Assembly: GCA_964451095.1 (NCBI GenBank)
Contig: CAYVGI010000209.1
Span: forward strand, 1 to 5,774
Reading direction: 5' to 3'
Source of the DNA: DAOTTY01 sp964451095
Lineage (GTDB): Bacteria > Chloroflexota > Anaerolineae > Aggregatilineales > Phototrophicaceae
DNA: 5,774 nucleotides
The notes beneath the pieces are model-generated. The model worked only from the letters and a program-made list of their open reading frames with translations. It made no database searches and was not told the DNA's origin. Within the stretch, counting starts at the first letter, position 1. Each line of letters starts with the position of its first letter. The translations under genes were made by a program, and so were the position numbers. This document shows positions 1 through 5,730 of the stretch, in pieces.

Positions 1-1086
1 CCGTCTGGCTGTGGCAAAACCACCACCCTGCGCATGATCGCCGGGTTCGAGCAGCCCACCAGCGGCGAGATCCTCATCCGGGGCAAGGCAGTGCAGGGTG
101 TGCCCGCCTTCCACCGCCCGGTGAACACCGTGTTCCAGGATTATGCGCTGTTCCCACACATGACGGCGCTGCAAAACATCATGTTCGGGCTGGAGATGGC
201 AGGCGTAAAAAAGGCGACCGCCCGCGAGCAAGCACAACGCGCCCTGAGTATGGTACAGCTCCCCCAGGTGGCAGACCGCAAACCGGGGCAGATGAGCGGT
301 GGTCAGCAGCAGCGGGTGGCGCTGGCACGGGCGCTGGTCAACGAGCCGGCAGTCCTGCTGCTAGACGAGCCGTTGGGCGCACTTGACCTCAAGCTGCGCA
401 AGCAAATGCAGTTCGAGCTAAAGGACATGCAGCATCGCCTGGGCATCACATTTGTGTTCGTCACGCACGACCAGGAAGAAGCGCTCACCATGGCAGACCG
501 CATCGCGGTGATGAGCGACGGTGATGTGCTGCAAGTGGGCACCCCCAGCGAGATCTACGAGAAGCCCGCCAACCGCTTCGTTGCAGACTTCATCGGGGAG
601 ACAAACTTCATCGAGGGCACGCTGCAAGAGAAGACAACAGAGCAAGCACATGCCTTCACCGTCAACGATGAGGTGATTAGCGGGAACATCAGCCGGGTGA
701 AGCTGGGTGATGGCACAGTGGTGGATGGGGTGCTGGACGACACCAGCGTGAACACGGGCATCCCGGTGACGCTGGCGCTGCGCCCGGAGCGCATCGACAT
801 TTTGCCCGTTAGCGGCGTGGTGAAGGGTGCCGGGCGTGCTGAGGTCGCCGTAGAGCGGGCGTTAGAGTCTGTACGGGCGGAGGACAACATGAACATCGTC
901 GCCGGGGAGGTGCTGCAAACGGTGTACATCGGCACAGACACCCGCTACATCGTGCGGATTACGGACAACACCGAACTGGTGGTGCGGATGCAAAATCACG
1001 GCGCGGGCTACGACCTGGCGTTGCAATCTGGCGAAAGCTGCCATGTCATCTGGGATGCGGAGAACGCCCGTGTGCTAACGAGTTAG
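1..1086 (+). CDS. potA: ABC transporter ATP-binding protein, PotA/CUT1-like (5' end missing)
   Basis: This is the nucleotide-binding subunit of an ABC importer, which hydrolyses ATP on the cytoplasmic face of a membrane permease pair. The reading frame is already open at base 1, inside the Walker A motif (PSGCGKTTT at visible residues 1-9), so about 40 N-terminal residues lie outside the window. In order follow the Q-loop (FQDYALFPHM, about residues 45-54), an ABC signature MSGGQQQR (98-105; Met replaces the usual Leu), Walker B with D-loop (VLLLDEPLGALD, 118-129) and the H-loop His in VTHDQEEAL (about 156). The last 160 residues form a TOBE-type regulatory region with LALRPERIDI and VYIGTDTRYIVR, as in PotA and related polyamine/iron/sugar ATPases. 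Visible length is 361 residues. All ATPase motifs are intact. The family is secure. Polyamine as substrate is inference, because no permease or binding protein is in view, and MalK/UgpC-type or Fe3+ ATPases are alternatives. Confidence 0.9.
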   Translation, partial: PSGCGKTTTLRMIAGFEQPTSGEILIRGKAVQGVPAFHRPVNTVFQDYALFPHMTALQNIMFGLEMAGVKKATAREQAQRALSMVQLPQVADRKPGQMSGGQQQRVALARALVNEPAVLLLDEPLGALDLKLRKQMQFELKDMQHRLGITFVFVTHDQEEALTMADRIAVMSDGDVLQVGTPSEIYEKPANRFVADFIGETNFIEGTLQEKTTEQAHAFTVNDEVISGNISRVKLGDGTVVDGVLDDTSVNTGIPVTLALRPERIDILPVSGVVKGAGRAEVAVERALESVRAEDNMNIVAGEVLQTVYIGTDTRYIVRITDNTELVVRMQNHGAGYDLALQSGESCHVIWDAENARVLTS

Positions 1087-1104
1087 GCAGCGCTAATTGC
1101 TGCC
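1086..1104. terminator. Stem-loop between convergent genes, possible weak bidirectional terminator
   Basis: GGCAGC (1086-1091) pairs perfectly with GCTGCC (1099-1104) around a 7-base loop. The stem begins on the last base of the ABC ATPase stop codon, and the loop contains the stop codon of rsmI (1093-1095, minus strand). Neither strand has a T-run after the stem, so this is not a classical intrinsic terminator. Its role in ending or protecting the two converging transcripts is inference from position only. Confidence 0.35.
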
Positions 1105-1911
1105 CAGCGCATACACATCGCGCTTGTTCCAGCCGCTTTCCTGTGCCACCTGCTTTGCCGCCCGGCTGAGCTTTTCCCCCTCGTCCAGGCGGCGCTGCAA
1201 TGCCGCCCGCACCTGCCCCTCATCCCAGGCGGTGGGCGTGTCCGTCGCCCCGCCGATGACCAGCGTCACTTCACCCTTAGGTGCTTCGTCGGCGTAGCGG
1301 GCGGCGGCATCGGCGGCACCTGCCCGGTAGAACTCCTCGAACAGCTTGCTTATCTCCCGCGCCACGCACACCGGGCGCTGCGTGCCCAGCACATCCGCCA
1401 CATCCGCCAGGGAATCCGCCACGCGGTAGGGGTTCTCATAGGCAATCATCGTGCGGCGCTCGTCGCGTAGGCTCTCGAACAGGTCGCGGCGTGCTTTGTT
1501 CTTCTTGGGCAGGAAACCAAGGTACACAAAGCTGTCCGACGGCATCCCGCTGCCCACCAGCGCCGTGATGACGGCGTTTGCGCCCGGCAGCGGCACCACC
1601 GTGTAGTTCGCATCCAGCGCCGCCCGGATGAGTTCATAGCCGGGGTCACTCACGCCGGGCGTGCCCGCGTCGGAGATCAGCGCAACATCACCGCTGTCCA
1701 GCGCCCCCAGCACTTCGTCCAGCTTGGTGAACTTGTTGTGCTCGTGGTAGCTGGTCATCGGCGTGATGATCTCGTAGTGATCCAGCAGCACACGCGAGGT
1801 GCGCGTGTCCTCAGCGGCGATGAGCGCAACCTCTTTGAGTACGCGCAGTGCCCGCAGCGTGATGTCTTCCAGGTTGCCAATGGGCGTGGGCACAACATAG
1901 AGTGTGGGCAT
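1093..1911 (-). CDS. rsmI: 16S rRNA (cytidine(1402)-2'-O)-methyltransferase RsmI
   Basis: RsmI uses S-adenosylmethionine to methylate the ribose of C1402 in the decoding centre of 16S rRNA, in the cytoplasm. The protein has 272 residues, close to the usual 270-290. It is a tetrapyrrole-methylase-fold enzyme with the family motifs in order: PTPIGNLEDITLRAL near the start (8-22), AAEDTRTS (32-39), SDAGTPGVSDPG (80-91), PLPGANA (107-113), GFLPKK (132-137), YENPYR (158-163), CVAREISKLFEEF (182-194) and KGEVTLVI (212-219). A C-terminal helical part (about 245-268) reads SRAAKQVAQESGWNKRDVY, as in full-length RsmI. The frame stays open for 70 more codons upstream, but I chose the ATG at 1909-1911 because the conserved N-terminus MPTLYVVPTPIGNL begins there and an AGAGGA site lies 8 bases before it. 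It runs opposite to both neighbours, so it is probably a single-gene transcript. Confidence 0.95.
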   Translation of the reverse strand: MPTLYVVPTPIGNLEDITLRALRVLKEVALIAAEDTRTSRVLLDHYEIITPMTSYHEHNKFTKLDEVLGALDSGDVALISDAGTPGVSDPGYELIRAALDANYTVVPLPGANAVITALVGSGMPSDSFVYLGFLPKKNKARRDLFESLRDERRTMIAYENPYRVADSLADVADVLGTQRPVCVAREISKLFEEFYRAGAADAAARYADEAPKGEVTLVIGGATDTPTAWDEGQVRAALQRRLDEGEKLSRAAKQVAQESGWNKRDVYALGSN

Positions 1912-1919
1912 GGGGAGGG

Positions 1920-1925
1920 TCCTCT
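1920..1925 (-). promoter_or_regulatory. Ribosome binding site that fixes the rsmI start
   Basis: On the minus strand AGAGGA stands 8 bases before the ATG at 1911. It supports that ATG over the longer open frame, whose extra 70 residues would extend through the intergenic region and past the opposing hydrolase start. Confidence 0.7.
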
Positions 1926-1934
1926 GGTTTAAGC

Positions 1935-1950
1935 GGGCATGTGCCCCTAC
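1935..1950. repeat. Short palindrome GGGCA-TG-TGCCC plus CTAC, possible interspersed-repeat remnant
   Basis: A 5-base inverted repeat with a 2-base centre occupies 1935-1946 and is followed by CTAC. On the minus strand it reads GTAGGGGCACATGCCC. GTAGGGGC-type palindromic repeats are, to my knowledge, scattered through intergenic regions of several bacterial genomes, including Chloroflexota and cyanobacteria. This copy would be a short or decayed one. It lies in the rsmI leader region, between the likely promoter and the ribosome binding site, and could instead be a simple RNA hairpin or an operator. Copy number in the genome cannot be seen from one window. Confidence 0.3.
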
Positions 1951-1990
1951 GATAACATCACCCCATGCGTTGCGGGGAGTCTGTGGTTGA

Positions 1991-2030
1991 GCACCTGGAA
2001 CGGCACACGCCTGAGGTATAATGCACCTGG
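1991..2030 (+). repeat. Direct repeat GCACCTGG flanking the -10 box, possible operator pair
   Basis: GCACCTGG occurs at 1991-1998 and 2023-2030, 32 bases apart (about three helical turns), on either side of the TATAAT box: one copy where a -35 element would be and one over the expected transcription start. A second repeat, ACGGCACAC, occurs at 2000-2008 and 2054-2062. The arrangement would suit a regulator binding site. The same 8-mer also occurs at 2999-3006 and, inverted, at 4763-4770, inside genes, so chance is a serious alternative. Confidence 0.2.
2017..2022 (+). promoter_or_regulatory. Promoter -10 box (TATAAT) for the hydrolase-HEAT operon
   Basis: A perfect TATAAT hexamer lies 45 bases before the hydrolase ATG, which puts the transcription start near 2029 and gives a leader of about 38 bases. 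No good -35 box sits at 16-18 bases: TGGAAC (1996-2001, spacing 15) matches the consensus at only three positions, and TTGAGC (1987-1992) is 24 bases away. An activator or a -10-driven promoter is possible. The 156-base divergent region otherwise holds no gene, and no clear rsmI promoter was found on the other strand (a weak TGTTATCGT element is all I see). Confidence 0.6.
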
Positions 2031-2067
2031 GGAAAACAAACGGGCAAATAGGGACGGCACACACGAC

Positions 2068-2724
2068 ATGAAACCCAACATTATCTACCTGCATGGCTTT
2101 GCCTCGTCGCCACAGTCGCAAAAAGCGCAGTGGTTTAAGCAGCGCTTTGCCACGCTAGATATTCCGCTGCTGATACCAAACCTCAACGTACCATCGTTCG
2201 AGCAGCTTACGTTGACAGCGATGCTAGAAACCGTTGCCGACACAGTCCGCCAGTGCCCGCCCGGTCCAGTCTATCTGATTGGTTCCAGTATGGGTGGGCT
2301 AGCCGCACTGCACTTCGTTAACCAGTACCGCGAGACTGAAGCACGCCGCGCTGAAGTTATGGTGCTGCTGGCACCCGCGTTTGACTTCATCGACAACCGC
2401 CGCCGCACGCTGGGCGAGGACGGTATCGCCCAATGGCAGGACATGGGCTGGCTGGATGTGTATAACCACGCGGAGCAGGGTAAACGCCGCGTGCACTATG
2501 GGCTGTACGAGGATGTCTCCCGTTACAATTCCTTTGCCGTAAACCTGGTCATTCCCACGCTCATTTACCACGGTGCCAACGACGAGAGCGTGCCCGTAGC
2601 ACAAAGTGAACGCTTCTCCGCAGAGCGCGGCAACGTGACGTTGCAGGTGCTGGAGAGTGACCACGGGTTGCTCGACCAGTTGGAGGTCATCTGGCAGGGA
2701 ATGTACAAGTTTTTCGTGCTGTGA
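2068..2724 (+). CDS. YqiA/YcfP-type alpha/beta hydrolase (putative esterase)
   Basis: A compact single-domain serine hydrolase of 218 residues, similar in size and layout to the YqiA/YcfP (UPF0227) esterases, which cleave short-chain esters in vitro and whose natural substrates are mostly unknown. Visible motifs are the oxyanion-hole strand IIYLHGFASSP (5-15), the nucleophile elbow GSSMGG (72-77, Ser74), an acid in YHGANDESVP (Asp172) and the catalytic His in SDHGLLD (His199). The triad is complete. There is no signal peptide, so it is cytoplasmic. The frame is open upstream to 1939, but the ATG at 2068 is chosen because the family begins with the strand just before LHG and because the TATAAT box at 2017 would start transcription after the longer start. 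The only Shine-Dalgarno-like match, AGGGA at 2050-2054, is 13 bases away, rather far. Its stop overlaps the HEAT gene start. The fold is secure, the substrate unknown. Confidence 0.88.
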   Translation: MKPNIIYLHGFASSPQSQKAQWFKQRFATLDIPLLIPNLNVPSFEQLTLTAMLETVADTVRQCPPGPVYLIGSSMGGLAALHFVNQYRETEARRAEVMVLLAPAFDFIDNRRRTLGEDGIAQWQDMGWLDVYNHAEQGKRRVHYGLYEDVSRYNSFAVNLVIPTLIYHGANDESVPVAQSERFSAERGNVTLQVLESDHGLLDQLEVIWQGMYKFFVL

Positions 2725-3932
2725 TGCCAGACGTGTTCCAACTGCTGAATGCGGGCACCACGCCCAAAGCAGCAGCAGCATTAAACGCGCTGCGGGGTGC
2801 CCTGCTGGATGTGCTGCACAACGACGCCAATACGGGGCACCGGGTCGCCGCTGCGCAGGCACTTGCCCAACTGAGCGATCGGCTCTCACCCGCGCAGATT
2901 ATCCCCGCGCTGGCCGACGATAGTTCCCGTGTGCGCTACGAGGTAGTGGTGCTGCTGCGTACCATTGCGGACGAACAGGTGCTCACTGCGTTTGCGCAGC
3001 ACCTGGACGACGCCGCCCCGCTGGTGCGCCAACAGGTGCTTGAGGCACTGGTTGAGCACCGTGCTAACCCGGTTACGGTGGTGCCCAGCCTCATTAAACT
3101 GCTGGGCGACATCAACCCCGCCGTCCGCATGAACGCCGCACAAGCACTGGGGCGCACGAACAGCCCGCAGGCGGTGCAGGCACTGCTCCCCCACTTGCAA
3201 GACGCTGACAGCCGCGTGAGCCTGGCGGCGGCAGAAGCGCTCGGCGCACTGGGCAATACAAACGCAGCGCAACCCCTGTTCGCGCTGGCAAGCAACGAAC
3301 TGACGTACTATCGGCTGCGGGTAGCGGCACTGCACGCGCTGGCGAAGATTGACCCGCCGGAGATCGACACGATGTTGTTCCGGCTGCTGCGCCAACCCGA
3401 CCTGGAACTGCGCCGCATGGTGATCGAAACCATCGGGCAGGTGACGACGGACGCCCAGGTGAATGCGCTGCTGGACGCTGCCGACTGGCACCGTTCGTTG
3501 GTGCGCCCGGTAGCAGATGCACTGGTACGCTGTGGTGGGCAGACGGTGGAAGCGGGCATGAACGTCGCGCTGGGGCACGTGCGCGAGTGGATGCGGGCGT
3601 TGGCAGTGGAGGTGCTGGGGGAGCTGCGCAGCGAGGCGGCGGTGCCGGGTATCGTGGCGCTGCTGGCACACGACACCCAGCAGGTGCGGGTGCTCGCCGC
3701 GAACGCGCTGGGGCAAATTGGCGACGAACGCGCTGTCGAGGCACTCCAGGGCACGCTAGGCGACCCGGAGTGGCTGGTGCAGGCAGCAGCATCCAGCGCA
3801 CTCGCCCGCATCGACACGCCACAGGCACGCGCCGCCTCTGCCGATTGGCGGGCGGCACAGCGCAACGGCAACACCCAGCTCGACCTGGACGGCGACGAAC
3901 CCGCCGATGTCGACCTGAGCGATATTCTGTAG
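2724..3932 (+). CDS. HEAT-repeat protein (PBS-lyase-like HEAT repeats)
   Basis: The 402-residue protein is almost wholly made of paired-helix HEAT repeats, an alpha-solenoid used as a protein-binding scaffold. About ten units of 30-38 residues can be followed, with the typical D..VR..AA.ALG.(I/L) pattern, for example NPAVRMNAAQALGRTN (131-146), DSRVSLAAAEALGALGN (162-178), QQVRVLAANALGQIGDERAVEAL (319-341) and EWLVQAAASSALARID (349-364). The spacing is least regular at residues 190-270. The last 18 residues are acidic and repeat-free (QLDLDGDEP...DLSDIL). There is no signal peptide or membrane segment. The ATG at 2724 shares its A with the hydrolase TGA stop (TGATG); a GTG at 2721 would add one residue and give a 4-base overlap. 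No good Shine-Dalgarno precedes it, so translation probably depends on coupling to the hydrolase. The repeats resemble those of phycobilisome lyases, but that similarity is general and no lyase activity is implied. The partner is unknown. Confidence 0.9.
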   Translation: MPDVFQLLNAGTTPKAAAALNALRGALLDVLHNDANTGHRVAAAQALAQLSDRLSPAQIIPALADDSSRVRYEVVVLLRTIADEQVLTAFAQHLDDAAPLVRQQVLEALVEHRANPVTVVPSLIKLLGDINPAVRMNAAQALGRTNSPQAVQALLPHLQDADSRVSLAAAEALGALGNTNAAQPLFALASNELTYYRLRVAALHALAKIDPPEIDTMLFRLLRQPDLELRRMVIETIGQVTTDAQVNALLDAADWHRSLVRPVADALVRCGGQTVEAGMNVALGHVREWMRALAVEVLGELRSEAAVPGIVALLAHDTQQVRVLAANALGQIGDERAVEALQGTLGDPEWLVQAAASSALARIDTPQARAASADWRAAQRNGNTQLDLDGDEPADVDLSDIL

Positions 3933-3933
3933 C

Positions 3934-3946
3934 GGTGGGTGGGTGG
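3934..3946 (+). other. G-rich tract with G-quadruplex pattern after the HEAT gene
   Basis: Starting one base after the HEAT stop codon, four G-runs (2, 3, 3 and 2 G) are separated by single T bases. This can form a two-layer G-quadruplex with one-base loops, both in the DNA strand and in the HEAT transcript. It lies in the 25-base gap between convergent genes, where no T-run terminator is present; the only hairpin nearby is a weak 4-base CGGT/ACCG stem (3933-3954). A role in transcript ending is inference. Confidence 0.4.
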
Positions 3947-3957
3947 CAGTACCGTCC

Positions 3958-4638
3958 TCAGCGCCCGCTGGTATACACCATGCTGTCCAGTATGCCCTCG
4001 ATGGTGGGTTGCGCTTCCTCAAACGTGAGTTCGCTCGTCAGCGTGAGCACCACCACAAACTGGTTGCCGTCCAGCAGCACGGCATAGGCAGTAAAATCCC
4101 CCTCAACCTGTGGCTCTGCGTTCGGGTCTTCGGTGGCATCTGGCGCGGGCACGGCGATGTAGCGCATCCGCACGGCGTCGTACCCGTTAAACGTTAGCTC
4201 CTCGACTTCGATCTCGAACTCGGCATCCGCGTTCGCCGGGTCACTGAAGCCGTTGTCGTCGCCTAGTGCTTCGATAAACACCGTCAGCACGTCTTCGGGT
4301 GTCGCGCCTGCTTCCAGGTCGTCCCAGCGGTCAATGCGCCCGCCTGCCACTGCCAGCACAATCGCCTCCTCACCGGGGTCTATGCGGTTGCGCAAGCCAA
4401 TGGGCACACTGGACACAAGATTGAAGGAAACGAGCCGATTCACCGGAATCCCGTTGACGGTCGTCCAGCCCTCCGGGTGGCTAAACGTGACCCCCGCCAG
4501 CCTACCACGCCCGTTGTACATCTCAGTGAGGTCGGGTGGGGTGGGGGTTTGGGCATGGGTGCTGGGCAGTGGCAGCAAACATAACACACCCAACACCGCC
4601 CAAACGGTGGGGCACAGCACTCGATTGAATACACGCAT
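3958..4638 (-). CDS. Secreted protein of unknown function, possibly PsbP/DUF1795-like
   Basis: The 226-residue product starts with a clear Sec signal peptide: a basic n-region (MRVFNR), a hydrophobic core (about 7-25) and a likely signal peptidase I site after THA (Ala29). The Cys residues at 9 and 20 do not sit in a proper lipobox, so a lipoprotein is unlikely. A short TPTPP linker leads into a domain of about 185 residues. It has GVTFSHPEGWTTV (49-61) near the start, VEELTFNGYDAVRMRYIAV (145-163) in the middle and EEAQPTIEGILDSMVY (207-222) at the end. A Y/HPxGW strand at the start and an I..ILDSM helix at the end recall the PsbP/Mog1/DUF1795 fold found in many exported proteins. That is pattern recognition and not an established assignment. 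The mature part is acidic, fitting an extracytoplasmic location. AGGA sits 7 bases before the ATG. It follows the SDR gene by 65 bases and also has its own promoter candidate. Confidence 0.82.
   Translation of the reverse strand: MRVFNRVLCPTVWAVLGVLCLLPLPSTHAQTPTPPDLTEMYNGRGRLAGVTFSHPEGWTTVNGIPVNRLVSFNLVSSVPIGLRNRIDPGEEAIVLAVAGGRIDRWDDLEAGATPEDVLTVFIEALGDDNGFSDPANADAEFEIEVEELTFNGYDAVRMRYIAVPAPDATEDPNAEPQVEGDFTAYAVLLDGNQFVVVLTLTSELTFEEAQPTIEGILDSMVYTSGR
4534..4553 (+). other. Canonical G-quadruplex motif in the template strand of the secreted-protein gene
   Basis: Four runs of three or more G (GGG, GGGG, GGGGG, GGG) are separated by loops T, T and TTT, and a fifth run (GGG, 4557-4559) follows after CAT. 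This meets the usual G3+N1-7 rule. The G-rich strand is the template for the minus-strand gene, so the mRNA is C-rich here. The codons involved encode the QTPTPPD linker just after the signal peptide, so codon choice for Pro and Thr alone could explain it. Confidence 0.5.
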
Positions 4639-4645
4639 GGTGACA

Positions 4646-4649
4646 TCCT
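4646..4649 (-). promoter_or_regulatory. Ribosome binding site of the secreted-protein gene
   Basis: AGGA on the minus strand lies 7 bases before the ATG at 4638. It supports this start over an overlapping start at 4646 in another frame. Confidence 0.6.
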
Positions 4650-4671
4650 GGGTTTGTGGTCAGTACTGTGT

Positions 4672-4680
4672 ATTCTATCA
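4672..4680 (-). promoter_or_regulatory. Extended -10 promoter for the secreted-protein gene
   Basis: On the minus strand TGATAGAAT matches the extended -10 form TGnTATAAT except at one base. It lies in the 65-base gap after the SDR gene and would start transcription near 4665, giving a leader of about 27 bases. No -35 box is apparent 17 bases upstream, which is tolerated for extended -10 promoters. The gap has only a weak 4-base hairpin (GCAG/CTGC, 4692-4702) and no T-run, so read-through from the SDR gene is also likely. Confidence 0.5.
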
Positions 4681-4703
4681 GCAAGTCCGGCGCAGTTGCT
4701 GCC

Positions 4704-5723
4704 TCACTGCTGTGCGGTTAGCGTGGCAATGAGGTGATCTTCGAATTGGTAGTCCAGCGGTTCCAGGTGCGGCAACACGAGTTCGCGCATCCAGGCAATT
4801 GTGCGCTCTAGCCCCCGCTCGAAAGACACCACCTCCGTGAAGCCAAGCTCGTTACGAATGCGCGAACTGTCTGCGGTGACGTTTTGCCCGTGTGGGTTGA
4901 ACTGCATGGGCGGCGGCAGCATATCCGATGAAGCAGGCACCACGTCACCGTCCCACCCGGCAACCCGACCGATAGCACGCACCCAGTTTGCTTCGGACAA
5001 CGCCTGGAAGTGCGGCTCTGCCACATGGTAGATGCGCTTTGCCGCCTCCGCCTTGGTTGCCGCCAGCACAATTGCGTAGGCGATGTTCTCGACGTAGGCG
5101 CGGGGGGCAACCCAGTGATAGTGCCGCTCGTCCATCACAATGTGACTGCGCTTGTCGTCCATGCGCTGGAGGTACGGTTGCAGCCGGAACTGGTAGTCTG
5201 CCTCCCCGTAGACCATGGGCAGGCGCAGCACGGTTGCGACCGGCTCCTTGAACGACATCGCCACCTGTTCCACCGGGATTTTGTCGTAGTAGTAGCGCCA
5301 GTCTTTTTCCCCTTGGTTGCGGTACGGGAAGCGCTCCACGCGCAGCGGGCTAATTTCCGTCAGCGGCATGGGGATAGGCGCACCGGGTTCAGTATCCAAA
5401 AGCCGCCCCCACGCCAGGTACACATCCATGCTGCTGATGACGACCACACGCGGTGCCACCCCGCGCAGCACGCGCATCATCTGGGTTGCGTCGCCTTGCT
5501 CCATGAGCAGGGTGTGGATGACCACATCGGGTTTGAACTTGCGGAAGACGTCTACAAAGTCTTCCAGGTTTGCCAGGTCGCCGTAGATGCGCTGCACCTC
5601 GTCTGGGATGCTGTTTGGTGTCTCCCCCCGGTTGAAGACGGCAACATCGTGCCCACCGCCGACGAGTTGGTACACCGTTGCACGCCCGATGAAGCGCGTG
5701 CCGCCAATGAATAAGATTCGCAT
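4704..5723 (-). CDS. NAD(P)-dependent epimerase/dehydratase-family protein (extended SDR)
   Basis: A 339-residue Rossmann-fold protein of the extended short-chain dehydrogenase/reductase class, which usually acts on nucleotide sugars. The N-terminus gives the dinucleotide-binding strand-turn-helix RILFIGGTRFIGRATV (2-17), then VAVFNRGE (27-34). An Arg just after the second strand usually goes with NADP(H). Next come a GDL acid motif (48-50), VVVISSMDVY (93-102) with the catalytic Ser position, and YYYDK (144-148), which supplies the YxxxK pair. RLPMVYG (167-173) is the typical strand before the substrate domain, and HWVAPRAYVENIAYAI (203-218) is the usual D/V..N/A helix. The GGTRFIG...FNRG start is also seen in CSP41-like SDRs, some of which bind RNA and are not enzymes. 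GAGGA lies 7 bases before the ATG, so the start is well supported. No sugar-synthesis neighbours are present, so the substrate is unknown. Confidence 0.88.
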   Translation of the reverse strand: MRILFIGGTRFIGRATVYQLVGGGHDVAVFNRGETPNSIPDEVQRIYGDLANLEDFVDVFRKFKPDVVIHTLLMEQGDATQMMRVLRGVAPRVVVISSMDVYLAWGRLLDTEPGAPIPMPLTEISPLRVERFPYRNQGEKDWRYYYDKIPVEQVAMSFKEPVATVLRLPMVYGEADYQFRLQPYLQRMDDKRSHIVMDERHYHWVAPRAYVENIAYAIVLAATKAEAAKRIYHVAEPHFQALSEANWVRAIGRVAGWDGDVVPASSDMLPPPMQFNPHGQNVTADSSRIRNELGFTEVVSFERGLERTIAWMRELVLPHLEPLDYQFEDHLIATLTAQQ

Positions 5724-5730
5724 AACCTGT

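Noticed and set aside
1939..2067. 43-residue N-terminal extension of the hydrolase
   Set aside because: It begins upstream of the TATAAT box and encodes nothing like the family N-terminus.
1912..2121. 70-residue N-terminal extension of rsmI
   Set aside because: No family similarity, the conserved N-terminus starts at 1911 with a good ribosome binding site, and the extension would overlap the opposing hydrolase start.
2886..3716. 276-residue open frame antisense to the HEAT gene
   Set aside because: Long antisense frames are expected opposite GC-rich, Ala/Leu-rich repeats. The translation is His/Gln/Arg-rich without motifs and has no ribosome binding site.
3112..3858. 248-residue Pro/Arg-rich frame antisense to the HEAT gene
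   Set aside because: Its composition is typical of a shadow frame in high-GC DNA and shows no domain.
3587..4087. 166-residue forward frame running past the HEAT stop
   Set aside because: Gly/Ala/Arg-rich out-of-frame reading of the HEAT gene and then antisense to the secreted protein. No recognisable motif.
4569..4638. Lipoprotein signal for the secreted protein
   Set aside because: Cys9 and Cys20 lack a small residue at -1 (Leu before each), so the lipobox rule fails. A signal peptidase I site after Ala29 fits better.
4692..4702. Terminator after the SDR gene
   Set aside because: Only a 4-base stem with a 3-base loop and no T-run.
5010..5714. 234-residue frame antisense to the SDR gene
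   Set aside because: The opposite strand encodes a complete SDR with all motifs. This frame is Val/His/Leu-rich with no family features.
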